A stretch of DNA of 64,000 nucleotides. Origin: a virus. Positions 40,269 to 50,238 of this stretch are shown piece after piece. A program made the position numbers and the translations under genes. The stretch covers positions 1-64,000 of the IMG/VR virus record IMGVR_UViG_3300034092_003233. One strand, given 5' to 3'. How positions within the stretch are numbered: position 1 is the stretch's first letter; each line of letters begins with the position of its first letter. The notes below the pieces were generated by a model. That model was not told the origin of the DNA, did no database searches, and saw only the letters and a list, made by a program, of their open reading frames with translations.

Positions 40269-42553
40269 GATAAGAACCACCCTCTCTTGAAGTCTACGAT
40301 GTATTGAACTGTACCTGTGAGTCCGTTGACTGATATTACATAGTCTCCAACAGGACCAGTCGCACCTTGAGGACCAGTTGCACCTTGAGAACCCGTTGCA
40401 CCAGTAGCACCTGTTGCACCTTGAGAACCCGTTGCACCTTGAGAACCCGTTGCACCAGTAGCACCTGTTGCACCTTGCGATCCTGTTGCACCTTGCGATC
40501 CTGTTGCACCTTGCGATCCTGTTGCACCTTGAGGACCAGTTGCACCTTGAGAACCCGTTGCACCTTGAGAACCCGTTGCACCTTGAGAACCCGTTGCACC
40601 TTGAGAACCCGTTGCACCAGTAGCACCTGTTGCACCTTGCGATCCTGTTGCACCTTGAGGACCAGTTGCACCTGTGTTACCTTGAGAACCAGTAGCACCA
40701 TTTGCACCAGCAACCCCTGCCGCACCAGTTGCTCCTTGAGGACCAAATGGTTCAACCCAATATGAAGACGAGCCATCTGTGATGTAAACAAACACATTTC
40801 CGCTGCTTGTGTTGAACCACATATCACCGTATGTGGCTCCTGCGGGTGCTGTGGTTGATGAGGTGAAACTTATTGCACCTGAGATACCTTGAGGACCCGT
40901 AACACCTGTTGCACCTGTATTACCTTGCGGACCAGTGGCACCAGTAGCACCTTGTTCACCTGTAGCACCTTGAGGACCTGTAGCACCTGTTGTACCTTGA
41001 GGACCTGTGGCTCCTGTAGCACCAGTAGCACCTGTGGTTCCAACAACAGTAGAAGAAATAGCAGAAATAAAATCAGTATAAGATATTTGTTTGGTTTCTT
41101 CGTCGGCCGCATCAGTTACAAGAATATTTGAAGTCGATTTAAAGGTGGAGGCTGGAGCAGTATAATCAAAATAGTTATTAAGGCTGGCAACCGTGGTAAC
41201 AAACATTTGATTTGCTTTTGCAGGGTTGCCAAGCACATTTGTAGTCTTATCTTGTAATAATAAAATATCACCTTTTCCAATATCTTTAGCACTTCTAGTA
41301 GGAAATGTTAAACCACCCCGTGAATAGTCAATACCAAATGAATGCGTATTTCCTGCAATCGCGTAAGAAATGCCCCGCAACCCTTGTAGATTTACTTCGC
41401 CTGTTGTTCCACTCAAAGAAACAACATAGGGGCCACTTATTCCGTCACCACCTCCGCCTCCACCTGTAATGTTAACTTCTACATTTTTTCCTTTTCGTGT
41501 TACTGTAACACCAGAACCAGTGAAATTAATGTCATTTACAGATTTAATAATCTGTGCTTTATTGAATTGTATTCCTACTGCACCACCACCAATAGAAGTT
41601 AAATCAAATGAACCACTCTTAAGAGATGATAATTTTTCTACTAGTTTTTCTATCTTTTTAGAATCAAACGAAAGGTGTTTAGTCTTTGCATCATAAACTA
41701 GTGGATGCGATACTTTTACAATACCAGTTTCACCGGGATCACCTTTGTCTCCCTTTTCGCCTTTCTTTCCTGCTGGTCCTTGTTTTCCAGTTTTTCCATC
41801 CTTCCCATCTTTTCCGGGTGATCCTTGTTTTCCTTCAGGACCAATGTTTCCGTCTTTGCCCGGATCTCCCTTGTCTCCCCTTTCTCCTCTTTCCCCATCT
41901 TTTCCGTTGCGACCGGCCGCGCCAGCGGGGCCAGGTTTGCCTTCAGGTCCTGGTTCACCGCGATCACCTTTTGGTCCAACAGGACCAGGCATTCCATCTT
42001 TACCATCTTTACCATTTGTTCCCGGTATTCCTTGATCTCCTTTGTCTCCTTTTGGACCAGGAATACCTAGTTCACCCCGTTCTCCGGGATCACCTTTCTC
42101 TCCCCTATCTCCCTTGTCTCCTTTGGGTCCTGCAAAACCAACGGGACCCATAGGTCCTCGTTCCCCTGCTGTTCCTCTTGGACCTGGAGTTCCTTCTTCT
42201 ATTATTTTTTGTTGTATTGTTTTATTAACAACTATTACTTTTGGTTCTTCTGGTTTTACTGTTTCTTCCACATATGGATCAAATAACTCTTGTATTTGCT
42301 TGGTAGAACCACGCAGAGTCATTTCTCCGTTGGGAGTGTTTATTGTAACTTCAGAAAGACCATAACCAAGTTTCCAAACATTATCAGAAGATGAATTATC
42401 AGAAATGCTTACAATAGTTCCTTCTGATAGACCTAACTCTTCTCGTACTAATATAAATTTATCACCGGGAGAATGATTACCAACAACAATACGAGAAGAA
42501 CCAATTTTTGGCTCCTCTTCGTTTGAATTGACATAATCAAAAAAATTCTTCAT
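40265..42553 (-). CDS. Collagen-like tail-fibre protein
   Basis: 762 residues, starting [16 protein letters not shown] globular N-terminal part (~1-115) is followed by a charged collagen-like block at ~120-278 ([19 protein letters not shown] type). Next come a short coiled coil ([16 protein letters not shown]) and a beta region. Neutral collagen-like blocks follow at ~500-560 and ~620-735, built of [12 protein letters not shown] and GATGAT units interrupted by a small domain ([20 protein letters not shown]). The end [20 protein letters not shown] recurs in the fibre at 36052. Gly-X-Y repeats form trimeric rods, so this is a long fibre shaft. Confidence 0.85.
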   Translation of the reverse strand: MKNFFDYVNSNEEEPKIGSSRIVVGNHSPGDKFILVREELGLSEGTIVSISDNSSSDNVWKLGYGLSEVTINTPNGEMTLRGSTKQIQELFDPYVEETVKPEEPKVIVVNKTIQQKIIEEGTPGPRGTAGERGPMGPVGFAGPKGDKGDRGEKGDPGERGELGIPGPKGDKGDQGIPGTNGKDGKDGMPGPVGPKGDRGEPGPEGKPGPAGAAGRNGKDGERGERGDKGDPGKDGNIGPEGKQGSPGKDGKDGKTGKQGPAGKKGEKGDKGDPGETGIVKVSHPLVYDAKTKHLSFDSKKIEKLVEKLSSLKSGSFDLTSIGGGAVGIQFNKAQIIKSVNDINFTGSGVTVTRKGKNVEVNITGGGGGGDGISGPYVVSLSGTTGEVNLQGLRGISYAIAGNTHSFGIDYSRGGLTFPTRSAKDIGKGDILLLQDKTTNVLGNPAKANQMFVTTVASLNNYFDYTAPASTFKSTSNILVTDAADEETKQISYTDFISAISSTVVGTTGATGATGATGPQGTTGATGPQGATGEQGATGATGPQGNTGATGVTGPQGISGAISFTSSTTAPAGATYGDMWFNTSSGNVFVYITDGSSSYWVEPFGPQGATGAAGVAGANGATGSQGNTGATGPQGATGSQGATGATGATGSQGATGSQGATGSQGATGSQGATGPQGATGSQGATGSQGATGSQGATGATGATGSQGATGSQGATGATGATGSQGATGPQGATGPVGDYVISVNGLTGTVQYIVDFKRGWFLS
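40351..40690. repeat. 18-bp tandem repeat array encoding GATGSQ units
   Basis: About eighteen 18-nt units of the type CACCTTGAGAACCCGTTG or CACCTTGCGATCCTGTTG (plus-strand reading), with some 9-nt half units giving GATGAT. Several neighbouring units are identical at DNA level, so slippage or unequal exchange could change fibre length. A second, shorter array lies at about 40880-41045. Confidence 0.85.
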
Positions 42554-42675
42554 CTATGATAGACTATTGTTTTATTTTTTTCTTGAATTGTTATTGCAAT
42601 AACTTTTCTGCTATTGGAAACAGTTTGACTTTTACTAACAATAACTTTGTATTTTTCGGTTAATAGAATTTTCAT
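42550..42675 (-). CDS. Tiny protein between two structural genes
   Basis: A 41-residue frame ([19 protein letters not shown] start, basic, ending IVYHR) exactly fills the space between the two neighbours. Its ATG overlaps the upstream TGA (42675-42672) and its TGA overlaps the ATG of the collagen-like gene (42553-42550), both as ATGA. This double coupling in an operon full of ATGA junctions supports a real gene, despite its size. Confidence 0.6.
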   Translation of the reverse strand: MKILLTEKYKVIVSKSQTVSNSRKVIAITIQEKNKTIVYHR

Positions 42676-43073
42676 TTTGTTACACTCGGAGTAGTATCAA
42701 AACGACCTTCCATCAAACGAATATTACTGCCATTACTATTGCTAACTTGAATGTCGTAAACAAACTTTCCAACAGGCATGTCTGCCATTCCTGAACCAGA
42801 AACATATAAAAGAATACCACCAGTAGCACCAGTAGTACCACTGATATCAACATTTAAAGTTATTCCTCCATAACCACCAGTCAACCCAACTGTAGCACCT
42901 AGTGGATTACCAGAAAACGATGCAAGAACAGTATCCAATTCATAAGAACGGCGGACTTCCATCTTTGCGGTATAGTTGGTAAAATCAAATGGTGTGTCTT
43001 CGTTGTTTAAATAACGGAGGTACAACCAAAAATCAGAACCCTGTTCTGCTGGAATATCGTAATTTGCTGACAT
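42672..43073 (-). CDS. Structural protein, beta-sandwich type
   Basis: 133 residues with AGGAG seven nt before ATG 43073. The layout 'YDIPAEQGSDFWLYLRYLNN ... TPFDFTNYTAKMEVRRS' is a recurrent phage pattern in which an Ig-like or baseplate-associated protein describes a 'fEQGsdf-l-l-' start; I cannot name it precisely. Gly/Thr-rich centre. First gene of the fibre operon, preceded by a late-promoter octamer. Confidence 0.65.
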   Translation of the reverse strand: MSANYDIPAEQGSDFWLYLRYLNNEDTPFDFTNYTAKMEVRRSYELDTVLASFSGNPLGATVGLTGGYGGITLNVDISGTTGATGGILLYVSGSGMADMPVGKFVYDIQVSNSNGSNIRLMEGRFDTTPSVTK

Positions 43074-43093
43074 AGATTAGCTCCTAACTAATC

Positions 43094-43101
43094 TATTTAT
43101 C
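43094..43101 (-). promoter_or_regulatory. Late promoter (GATAAATA)
   Basis: Minus GATAAATA, 20 nt before ATG 43073 with AGGAG between; it follows directly on the stop of the glycosyltransferase gene. It would start the fibre operon separately from the glycan genes. Confidence 0.5.
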
Positions 43102-44298
43102 TTATCTCTTTGCTCGTTCTTTTTTCTTGTGGAGTTTGAGTTTTTTCTTTTCCATCTTTTGTTCAACTTTTTTTTCATTTAGTTGAATTTTTGTCTCAAT
43201 AATGATTCTTTCATACTCGCTTAGATTTTTCTTAACTCTTTCAATTTCATTGGCAGGGAGAAGATTACGATCTAACAATGCTTTACATGCGTTATAACCG
43301 ATTTCAATCTTACCGGCATAAAACGCAGTGCTTCCAATTTCATCCAATATCCCGTATCGATACACATCATTGTCTATGAACAGAATATCGTCTTTTGGGT
43401 AAGGTATCTCTGCTGCCATTTTGGCAAAGACATATCCAAGAGCAGGCTTTCCATTAAGTCTGTAGATTCTTGCAATTTGATATAAAGGTTCAGCGCGATT
43501 TGGTCGTGCATTATAAGCATCTAGGAATGCTTGTTGAATTTCAACCCAGTTCTTATTTTGCAGTGCTCTGGTTATTCCTATTCGATATATTGAATAATAA
43601 ATCTCTTCTGGCCACCCACCCATCTCTACTCTCTTGACATATGCTTGTTCTGCCTTTTCCCATTGCTGAGAATCAAAATAACTTTGAGCAAGATAGAATT
43701 GATACCGAACATTTTCTGGCTCATCAATTAAAGCCTTTTCTAAGATTTCTGCATCTTTCTTATACTTTTCTACGGGAGTGATGTTTTGGTTTCTACCACC
43801 AACCGTTCTAGCCACAACTCTGTAATCACCAACCAATCTGTCAATTGTTGGTTGTCGTTGTTCTGTTAGTGCTGGATATTCGTGGAGAACACCATAATAT
43901 TTCCATCCACATCCACTCTTAAAGATCTGAGTTCTCCACCAAGAGAAATCCATTCTGCCCATGAGAACAGCATAGCCCTCATGTCCTACTAGTTTTTCTA
44001 CTGGTAGTTTTCCTTCAACATAATCATCGGCATCAATCATGAAGATATAATCTGCTTTACCATCAGCAAGTCTTAGTGCTTCCGTGCGATTTTCACCAAA
44101 GGAAACCCAAGGGCGTTCATGTAATTCGCCGGGAATTCCTTTTTCTGCAAAGTAGTTTTTAATCAGTTCTTGGGTTCCATCGGTTGAACCAGTATCAACT
44201 ATTACCCAATAATCAATTTGATCATAAAGACTGTCGAAACATTCTTTAATAATGTGCGATTCATTTTTAACGATCATCGATAGGCATAATTTATGCAT
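43102..44298 (-). CDS. Family 2 glycosyltransferase with TPR-like C-terminus
   Basis: 398 residues. GT-A domain: LCLSMIVKNESHIIKECFDS, VIVDTGSTDGTQELI and the metal motif DYIFMIDADDYVEG. After ~220 come TPR-like helical repeats (VRYQFYLAQSYFDSQQWEKA, then PNRAEPLYQIARIYRLNGKP), and the C-terminus is a Lys-rich coil. This architecture is common in phage and bacterial glycosyltransferases. It closes the glycan cassette, next to the fibre operon, so fibres are possible acceptors. Confidence 0.85.
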   Translation of the reverse strand: MHKLCLSMIVKNESHIIKECFDSLYDQIDYWVIVDTGSTDGTQELIKNYFAEKGIPGELHERPWVSFGENRTEALRLADGKADYIFMIDADDYVEGKLPVEKLVGHEGYAVLMGRMDFSWWRTQIFKSGCGWKYYGVLHEYPALTEQRQPTIDRLVGDYRVVARTVGGRNQNITPVEKYKKDAEILEKALIDEPENVRYQFYLAQSYFDSQQWEKAEQAYVKRVEMGGWPEEIYYSIYRIGITRALQNKNWVEIQQAFLDAYNARPNRAEPLYQIARIYRLNGKPALGYVFAKMAAEIPYPKDDILFIDNDVYRYGILDEIGSTAFYAGKIEIGYNACKALLDRNLLPANEIERVKKNLSEYERIIIETKIQLNEKKVEQKMEKKKLKLHKKKERAKR

Positions 44299-45073
44299 AA
44301 TTATTATTCTCCAGTAAACACTTATATGTATTTAAAATTCCTCTATGCAATCCAATAGTTTGAATAGGTAATTCTGAATCGCCACAATAAAAATCAAATT
44401 CATCTTTATTGTCAATGACTATAGGAACTTTATGTTCTCCAAGCACATTTATAAAATTTGCTATATTTTTTAATGAATATTTGTGACTGTATGAACAATT
44501 TATTTGTTTATCTAATTTATCATTTTCAATAAAATGTTGCACCAGTGTTATAAAATCTTTCATATAAAAAAAATCCATTATTTTATTTTGATGAATTACC
44601 ATCGATTCTTTTTTTAGATATCTAATTAAATTGGCTTTAATGAATCTTGTATTCAATTCATTTTCATCAAATAATCCAAATATTCTTAAATTGTAAAAGT
44701 TATCATATTTTTCTATTTGTTTTGCAATTTCTCTTTTACTGTTGGCATACGGTGTGTCTCCATGAAAAATTTCAGCGCCCGAACCAAAAGATATTAACTT
44801 GGAAAAGGACTTTTGGTTGGCGATCAAATTGTTGAACATCGCCATATTATTATCAAACACACAAGAATCATCTAGTTGTAGTCTACTGCCTCCACTAATG
44901 GCAGTATGAATCACAACATCGAATGTTTTACCGTCAAACCATTCACAGGTTTGTTGGTGATTTGTCAAATCAAAATCATTTCGTGTAATATAAGTAATTT
45001 GGTATTTTTGATTCAATGCATGATTTAAACTTTTTGCAATATAACCATTACCGCCAGTAATTAGTACATTCAT
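44291..45073 (-). CDS. Extended SDR sugar-nucleotide reductase/epimerase
   Basis: 260 residues. Rossmann start VLITGGNGYIAKS and catalytic Y-x3-K in DTPYANSKREIA; the substrate half is RmlD/Gal-epimerase-like. Placed directly after the ThDP enzyme with an ATGA overlap, as the reductase YerF follows YerE in yersiniose clusters. A role as final ketone reductase is inference; a dTDP-rhamnose-type reductase or epimerase is also possible. Confidence 0.75.
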   Translation of the reverse strand: MNVLITGGNGYIAKSLNHALNQKYQITYITRNDFDLTNHQQTCEWFDGKTFDVVIHTAISGGSRLQLDDSCVFDNNMAMFNNLIANQKSFSKLISFGSGAEIFHGDTPYANSKREIAKQIEKYDNFYNLRIFGLFDENELNTRFIKANLIRYLKKESMVIHQNKIMDFFYMKDFITLVQHFIENDKLDKQINCSYSHKYSLKNIANFINVLGEHKVPIVIDNKDEFDFYCGDSELPIQTIGLHRGILNTYKCLLENNNYA

Positions 45074-46836
45074 TTCATAATTTCTTTCATTTCACTTTCA
45101 TCAAGATAGGGGAACATATTTTCTAATGAATTTGATATTATCCTACCATCAGCATCTTTAGAGCTTTGCACCCGTGGTATTAGTAATTGATTTTCTGTCA
45201 TCATAATTTCACATAATACTGGTTCAGCTTTGTTTAAAATTAAACTAATATTATCTTCTAACTCTTTATTGTTTTTTAGTTTAAAAGTTTTAAACCCATA
45301 AGCTTCTGCTAATTTTGTAAAATTGGGAGAACTAATTCCACTTTTACTGTTAGAACCAATGTAATTACTATTGAATAGATTGTCTTGCATTAATGTTATT
45401 GCAAGATAACTGTTGTTGTTTAACACAAAAATTTTTAAAGGTATTTTATTATGGATTACTGTTTGTAATTCTTGAATGTTCATTTGCAAACCACCATCAC
45501 CAGAAATCAGGATGACTTCTCTTTGTGGATTTGCATAATACGCACCAATGGCTCCGGGTAAACCAAATCCCATAGAACAGCAAGCACTCGAAGTAAATAA
45601 TCGGTTTTTACCATTCATTTGTAGTGATTGCATGGTACAAGTGTAACTGGTTCCCATATCAGTTACTATTATATTATTGTCAGTCAAAACTGATGATAAT
45701 ATTTCCATAAAGTAAAATGAATTGATATTCTTTGTATTTGTTTTATATTCCGACTGAAATACTGGATATTTTTTTTTCCACGATTGAGTTTTATTTACCC
45801 AACAATTCCATTTTGGAATATTTTTATTTTTTAGTTCCAATAGGAGTCTAGGAAAAAATGATTTTAAATCTTCCACTATAGGATGATCTATTTTAATAGT
45901 TGGTTTTTTAATTTCATTTTCGTCTATGTCAACCATTATCTTGATTGAGTTTGGAGAAAATAAATCAGATTTATATCCTATATTTGGGATAGACATCCTA
46001 CTTCCTAGAATTAGTAATAAATCTGCTTTTTGAACTGCAAAATTTGCTGCTCGTTCTCCCAACAACCCAAAATTTCCAACAAACAATGGATCGTGCTGAC
46101 TCATTAAATCTTTGGATGTCCATGTAGATATTACAGGAATCTGTAATGTATTTTTTAATTCAACAAATAGTTCTTCAGTTTCTGATAAATGTATACCATT
46201 ACCAGTAACAATAACAGGAGATTTAGCTTTAAATATGAGATTTATTATTTGATCTAAATCATATCCAGTCGTGCTACTTTGTGGTTGAGCAAAAATTTTT
46301 TTTATTTCTATTCTACTATTTTGTATATCTAGAGGAATGTCTAACCATACAGGACCCTTTCTTCCTGACATAGCGATATTGTATGCTTTATCAAGATGAA
46401 ACTGTAAAGTATTTGGATCTGTTATCTGAACTGCATACTTAGTAATCGGTTTTACCATACTAATAATGTCACATTCTTGTACACCCAACTGTCTTAATTT
46501 TACATCATCTAAACTACAAAGAGATTGGTTTACCGGAACTTGACCAGAAATTACAATCATTGGAATAGAATCTTGATAAGCACCCAACACTCCAGTAATA
46601 GTATTTGACGAACCGGGACCATTTGTAACTAATACACATGCTGGTTTATTTGCCACTCTAGCATATCCTTCAGCAGCCATAGCACATGCTTGTTCGTGAT
46701 AATTGCAAATATAAGTAAATGGTTTTTCTCTGACAGAATTTAGTAAATGTGCGGCCGCTCCACCAGACACAGAAAAAATAGTATCAACATTCTTGGATAA
46801 TAGATAATCGAAGATATAATCAGAAATTTTAATCAT
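45070..46836 (-). CDS. ThDP-dependent enzyme, acetolactate-synthase-like (YerE-like candidate)
   Basis: 588 residues, the size of AHAS catalytic subunits and YerE. Features: the activating Glu48 in YHEQACAMAAEGYARV, a central domain with PVIVTGNGIH, and the ThDP-magnesium motif starting GDGGLQMNIQELQTVI near 446 and ending in VLNNNSY. A 'GPGSSNTITGVLGAYQDS' stretch is typical of the AHAS/POX family. In an amino acid pathway one would expect a regulatory subunit; here all neighbours are sugar enzymes. This suits transfer of a two-carbon unit from pyruvate to a keto-sugar, but that is inference. Confidence 0.85.
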   Translation of the reverse strand: MIKISDYIFDYLLSKNVDTIFSVSGGAAAHLLNSVREKPFTYICNYHEQACAMAAEGYARVANKPACVLVTNGPGSSNTITGVLGAYQDSIPMIVISGQVPVNQSLCSLDDVKLRQLGVQECDIISMVKPITKYAVQITDPNTLQFHLDKAYNIAMSGRKGPVWLDIPLDIQNSRIEIKKIFAQPQSSTTGYDLDQIINLIFKAKSPVIVTGNGIHLSETEELFVELKNTLQIPVISTWTSKDLMSQHDPLFVGNFGLLGERAANFAVQKADLLLILGSRMSIPNIGYKSDLFSPNSIKIMVDIDENEIKKPTIKIDHPIVEDLKSFFPRLLLELKNKNIPKWNCWVNKTQSWKKKYPVFQSEYKTNTKNINSFYFMEILSSVLTDNNIIVTDMGTSYTCTMQSLQMNGKNRLFTSSACCSMGFGLPGAIGAYYANPQREVILISGDGGLQMNIQELQTVIHNKIPLKIFVLNNNSYLAITLMQDNLFNSNYIGSNSKSGISSPNFTKLAEAYGFKTFKLKNNKELEDNISLILNKAEPVLCEIMMTENQLLIPRVQSSKDADGRIISNSLENMFPYLDESEMKEIMK

Positions 46837-47222
46837 AATTTATCAATAAAAGCTAAAGTATCATTCCAATTTTCAAAACGATACCCATTATCGTCAATGT
46901 ATAACATTGCTCTAGGTTTTTCAGAAGTAATACCACTAATACAATCGAACACATCGTATTTTTTTAACCACTCTTCCACTAGTTCAATTCCAGTTTTACC
47001 ATTTACTAATGGTCTGTCGGATTTTGCTTTTGCAGTAAAAATGATAATTTTGTGTCGTTTTGATAAAGTTTTTATTGCTTCCAAAGAACCAGCAATTGGT
47101 TCCCCATAACAAGTTCCATCATACCATCCCTTATCAAATGTGTGAATAACTCCATCAAAATCTATGGCTATGTTATTTTTATCATTTTCATGACCGGGAG
47201 GAAACTGTATATTATTTTTCAT
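46833..47222 (-). CDS. HAD-superfamily phosphatase
   Basis: 129 residues. HAD motif I is IAIDFDGVIHTF, motif II IIIFTAKA, and motif IV YIDDNGYRF near the end; the cap is minimal. Similar small HAD proteins occur in sugar-nucleotide and capsule clusters, sometimes fused to other enzymes. ATGA overlap with the ThDP gene. Substrate unknown, perhaps a sugar phosphate. Confidence 0.8.
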   Translation of the reverse strand: MKNNIQFPPGHENDKNNIAIDFDGVIHTFDKGWYDGTCYGEPIAGSLEAIKTLSKRHKIIIFTAKAKSDRPLVNGKTGIELVEEWLKKYDVFDCISGITSEKPRAMLYIDDNGYRFENWNDTLAFIDKL

Positions 47223-47895
47223 TTTTAGAAATTGTCAATAAAATTGTATTAGAAATCACGCCATCTAATTCTTTTGATACTTGTTTTACGATTTTACCAA
47301 ATCCAACATCACCGGGTATTGTGACACAATGTGATATTTTATCAATAGTTCTTACCATACCACCTTTAAGAAAGACGAGCAAATCATCATCTTGTTTGTT
47401 GTTGATTGTTTCAATATCATTTATAGTTTGTACTGTTATGGTGGAATTTGCAAATCGATAAGTATTACTTTTATTTAATTCTGGTTCTTTGATCCATAAA
47501 CATCTATCTGTTTTAGACTCTTCCGATGTGTGATCTTCATACGGTTTATGTGAACGGCCATATTGATCTTTTAATCTAACTAAATCTTGTTTATCTTTTG
47601 GTGTTTCGATTTCAAATACCCAAGCACCATTATCGGACAATGCTTTGGTTGAGTGAAACAAACCCCGTCTAATCATAACTTTATCTAATGAATTTATTAC
47701 GCGAGTGTCTGCTAAAAATGATAATTCTGCTTTTCCATCTAATAAAATTAATCCAGTAGTTTTTTTAGGATGACAATGCAAAGAAGTACTTTGATTAGGA
47801 GCAATATACAAAAACCACAGACCAACATCGTTGTTTTCATATACCAAATACTCATACCCCCAAGGTTTTTTAACAATATTGGTATCGTAACTCAT
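47212..47895 (-). CDS. Cupin-domain protein, mannose-6-phosphate isomerase-like
   Basis: 227 residues. KPWGYEYLVYENNDVGLWFL, then TSLHCHPKKTTGLILLDGKAEL and a second metal-side strand FHSTKALSD give a type II PMI-like or GDP-mannose-pyrophosphorylase C-terminal-like cupin. The C-terminal half is a second, weaker beta barrel. Could isomerise or epimerise a sugar; the exact substrate cannot be read. It overlaps the HAD gene by 11 nt. Confidence 0.75.
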   Translation of the reverse strand: MSYDTNIVKKPWGYEYLVYENNDVGLWFLYIAPNQSTSLHCHPKKTTGLILLDGKAELSFLADTRVINSLDKVMIRRGLFHSTKALSDNGAWVFEIETPKDKQDLVRLKDQYGRSHKPYEDHTSEESKTDRCLWIKEPELNKSNTYRFANSTITVQTINDIETINNKQDDDLLVFLKGGMVRTIDKISHCVTIPGDVGFGKIVKQVSKELDGVISNTILLTISKNEK

Positions 47896-48443
47896 TACTT
47901 CTTGTTTCTTTCATTATGAACCTGATGTCCAATTCGTAACCACTCTCCCATGAAATCATAGTGAGGACACGATACAATGTTACCATCAACTACTACAGAT
48001 TCTCTGCTGTAGGTTGCTCCTGCGTTTTCAATATCAATATCAATTGAATAGTAACCAGAAACAGTTCTACCTTTTAAAATCTTAGCAGAAATTAATAGCT
48101 GTGCGCCATTACACACGGAAAATATTGTTTTGTTTGCTGCATTCCACTCTTGTACAAATTTAAGAACTCCCTTTTCCTGTCTTAACTTCTCCAACGCTTT
48201 AACTCCACCGGGAACTACAAGAAGTTCATAATCATTCAAGTATTTTTGTCGTGTTGTTTCATTTTCAAACAATTTAGTTTCTATATCACAATTCATGTGT
48301 GTACCTAAACTACCCCAAATTTTACCAGTTTTATTAGCCATCAATGTAACATTAAATCCTGCTTCTTTTAAACTGTAAAATGGATAGATTAATTCATGAT
48401 CTTGAAACTTTTCCCAAGTAATAATTAGTGCATTTTTTACCAT
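47895..48443 (-). CDS. DJ-1/PfpI family protein
   Basis: 182 residues. ELLVVPGGVKALEKL and the nucleophile elbow IFSVCNGAQLLISA (Cys) are the DJ-1/PfpI hallmarks; NIVSCPHYDFMGEWL is at the C-terminal end. Members are glyoxalases, amidases or chaperones. It is odd in a glycan cassette. It shares 1 nt with the cupin gene and 7 nt with the dehydratase gene, so it is co-translated with them. Confidence 0.8.
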   Translation of the reverse strand: MVKNALIITWEKFQDHELIYPFYSLKEAGFNVTLMANKTGKIWGSLGTHMNCDIETKLFENETTRQKYLNDYELLVVPGGVKALEKLRQEKGVLKFVQEWNAANKTIFSVCNGAQLLISAKILKGRTVSGYYSIDIDIENAGATYSRESVVVDGNIVSCPHYDFMGEWLRIGHQVHNERNKK

Positions 48444-49387
48444 ATAAAAGTATCCTTATAATATTCAACAATCTTTACTAATTCTTCATCAAACTGCTTA
48501 ACGGGACTCCAACCTAGCGAACGAAGTTTTGTGTCATCAAGAGCATATCGTACATCTTGCCCCTGTCTATTGCAAGACAAATCAACATATTTGTCAAATT
48601 CAGATAAATCTATACCATTAGCAGTCAATATTTTCTGAACAGTTGTAAGATTACTCTGTTCGAATCCTCCGGCAATATTGTAAATCTCATTCTTAACACC
48701 GCTTTCGATTATTGTTATGATTACATTGGCTGTATCTTCTGCATGAAGCCAATTTCGAATAGGTGTACCATTATTATGCAATGGAATTTTTCTTCCTAAC
48801 TTTAGATATTTACATGCTTTTGGTATTAGTTTTTCAACATATTGTCCTATACCATAATTGTTTGTTGGACGAATAATAACATATGGTATCTTATAAGTTC
48901 TAGCCCAAGCCAATACTAACATATCTGCTGCTGCTTTTGAAGCAGAATATGGATTGGATGGTTTTAGTAAATCAGATTCAGTGTGCGCGCCTTCTACAAT
49001 ATCACCATACACTTCATCTGTGCTAAAGTGTAGTAGGGTAGGAATTTTAGTGTTCTCTTGCCTATAGTTTTTTATTAATTCCAAAATGTTATGAACACCG
49101 TTTATGTTACTGGTGATGAAATCGTCACTATTGGCTATGGAATTACCAACATGAGTTTCTGCTGCTGTATTAATAATATAATCGCAATCGTATAAAAACT
49201 TCAAGTCATTAATGTCACAATGCACAAAAGAGAAATTACTATACTGCTTAAATTCTTGCAATAGTTCTTTATTGGCTGCATATGTCATCTTATCTACACC
49301 TTTAACATACCATCCTTTTTTAAGGCATAAACGGGTTACATATGATCCAATAAAACCCAAACAACCAGTAATATACACGACTTTCAT
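48437..49387 (-). CDS. NDP-glucose 4,6-dehydratase (RmlB/RfbB-like)
   Basis: 316 residues. Rossmann TGCLGFIGSY, then AAETHVGNSIANSDDF, the dehydratase hallmark STDEVYG and the catalytic YSASKAAAD; NNYGIGQ and IYNIAGG follow. It makes the NDP-4-keto-6-deoxy sugar that is the substrate for RfbH-type 3-dehydratases. It resembles RmlB (dTDP) more than RfbG (CDP), so the nucleotide carrier is open. First committed step of the putative deoxysugar pathway. Confidence 0.88.
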   Translation of the reverse strand: MKVVYITGCLGFIGSYVTRLCLKKGWYVKGVDKMTYAANKELLQEFKQYSNFSFVHCDINDLKFLYDCDYIINTAAETHVGNSIANSDDFITSNINGVHNILELIKNYRQENTKIPTLLHFSTDEVYGDIVEGAHTESDLLKPSNPYSASKAAADMLVLAWARTYKIPYVIIRPTNNYGIGQYVEKLIPKACKYLKLGRKIPLHNNGTPIRNWLHAEDTANVIITIIESGVKNEIYNIAGGFEQSNLTTVQKILTANGIDLSEFDKYVDLSCNRQGQDVRYALDDTKLRSLGWSPVKQFDEELVKIVEYYKDTFIW

Positions 49388-50238
49388 TATTGACTTTCCT
49401 TTTTATAGAAGTTCACTAACATTTCAATTGTAGTATCAATATTAAGTTTTTGCTTGAAGCCATAAGATACCAACTTTGCAGTGTCAAGATACGAATGTCG
49501 TACCTGAACAATATCATGAAAAGTTGTTGGTTCGATGTGTATTATTTTTGATGTCGAACCAGAATACTCAATGGCTTTGTTTATCATATCCAAAAATTTG
49601 TATGGTTTACCACTTCCAATATTTATTATTTGATTTGGTGGTGATTTATCAATACACAATTTAATAGCAGAGCAAACATCCTCCACATGAATATAATCTC
49701 GCAAAACTTCTCCACCATAGTAAAGAGGAACATCTCTATTATTAACAATTTCTCTGATTAAAAATTGAAGAGCATTTTTCTTCTTGGAGATCTTCTTATC
49801 TCCTTCTCCTATAACATTGGCTAATCTCAGTATTCTGTACTTTATATTATGAGTTTGACAGAAAGAAATTAATAATTGCTCGGCACAATATTTTGTAATG
49901 GAATAGAATCCAGAGGGATTACATTTAGAATAATCTTCTCGGAATGGCATTTCATAGTTCTTACCGTAAACAAACCAAGAACTTATGAAATTAAAAGTAG
50001 TATCACTGTTTTTTGGCAGAGTTTCTAATACATTCATAAGAACTGTTAGATTGGTATCAATATCAATGTGAAGATCAGTATGCACATTGTAATTGTCTAC
50101 CGTACTTATAAAGTACAAAACATTATTTGTTTTTGTTTTATAATCATTTCTGTCTATTCGCACAACAGAATCTGAATATAGTTCACAAAATTTAGATCCT
50201 ATGAATCCCGTAGAACCAAAAACAGATATATCATTCAT
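49387..50238 (-). CDS. Extended SDR NAD-dependent epimerase/dehydratase
   Basis: 283 residues. ISVFGSTGFIGSKF, the Ser in FNFISSWFVYG, and the Y-x3-K in SGFYSITKYCAE; LRLANVIGEGD and INIGSGKPY are family landmarks. The enzyme may be an epimerase or a 4-reductase acting on the keto-sugar. It abuts the dehydratase and overlaps the glycosyltransferase upstream by 8 nt. Confidence 0.83.
   Translation of the reverse strand: MNDISVFGSTGFIGSKFCELYSDSVVRIDRNDYKTKTNNVLYFISTVDNYNVHTDLHIDIDTNLTVLMNVLETLPKNSDTTFNFISSWFVYGKNYEMPFREDYSKCNPSGFYSITKYCAEQLLISFCQTHNIKYRILRLANVIGEGDKKISKKKNALQFLIREIVNNRDVPLYYGGEVLRDYIHVEDVCSAIKLCIDKSPPNQIINIGSGKPYKFLDMINKAIEYSGSTSKIIHIEPTTFHDIVQVRHSYLDTAKLVSYGFKQKLNIDTTIEMLVNFYKKESQ

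Noticed and set aside
40367-40765. Cys/Thr/Arg-rich plus-strand open frame
   Set aside because: It arises from the antisense of the GATGSQ repeat array; low complexity and no ribosome site.
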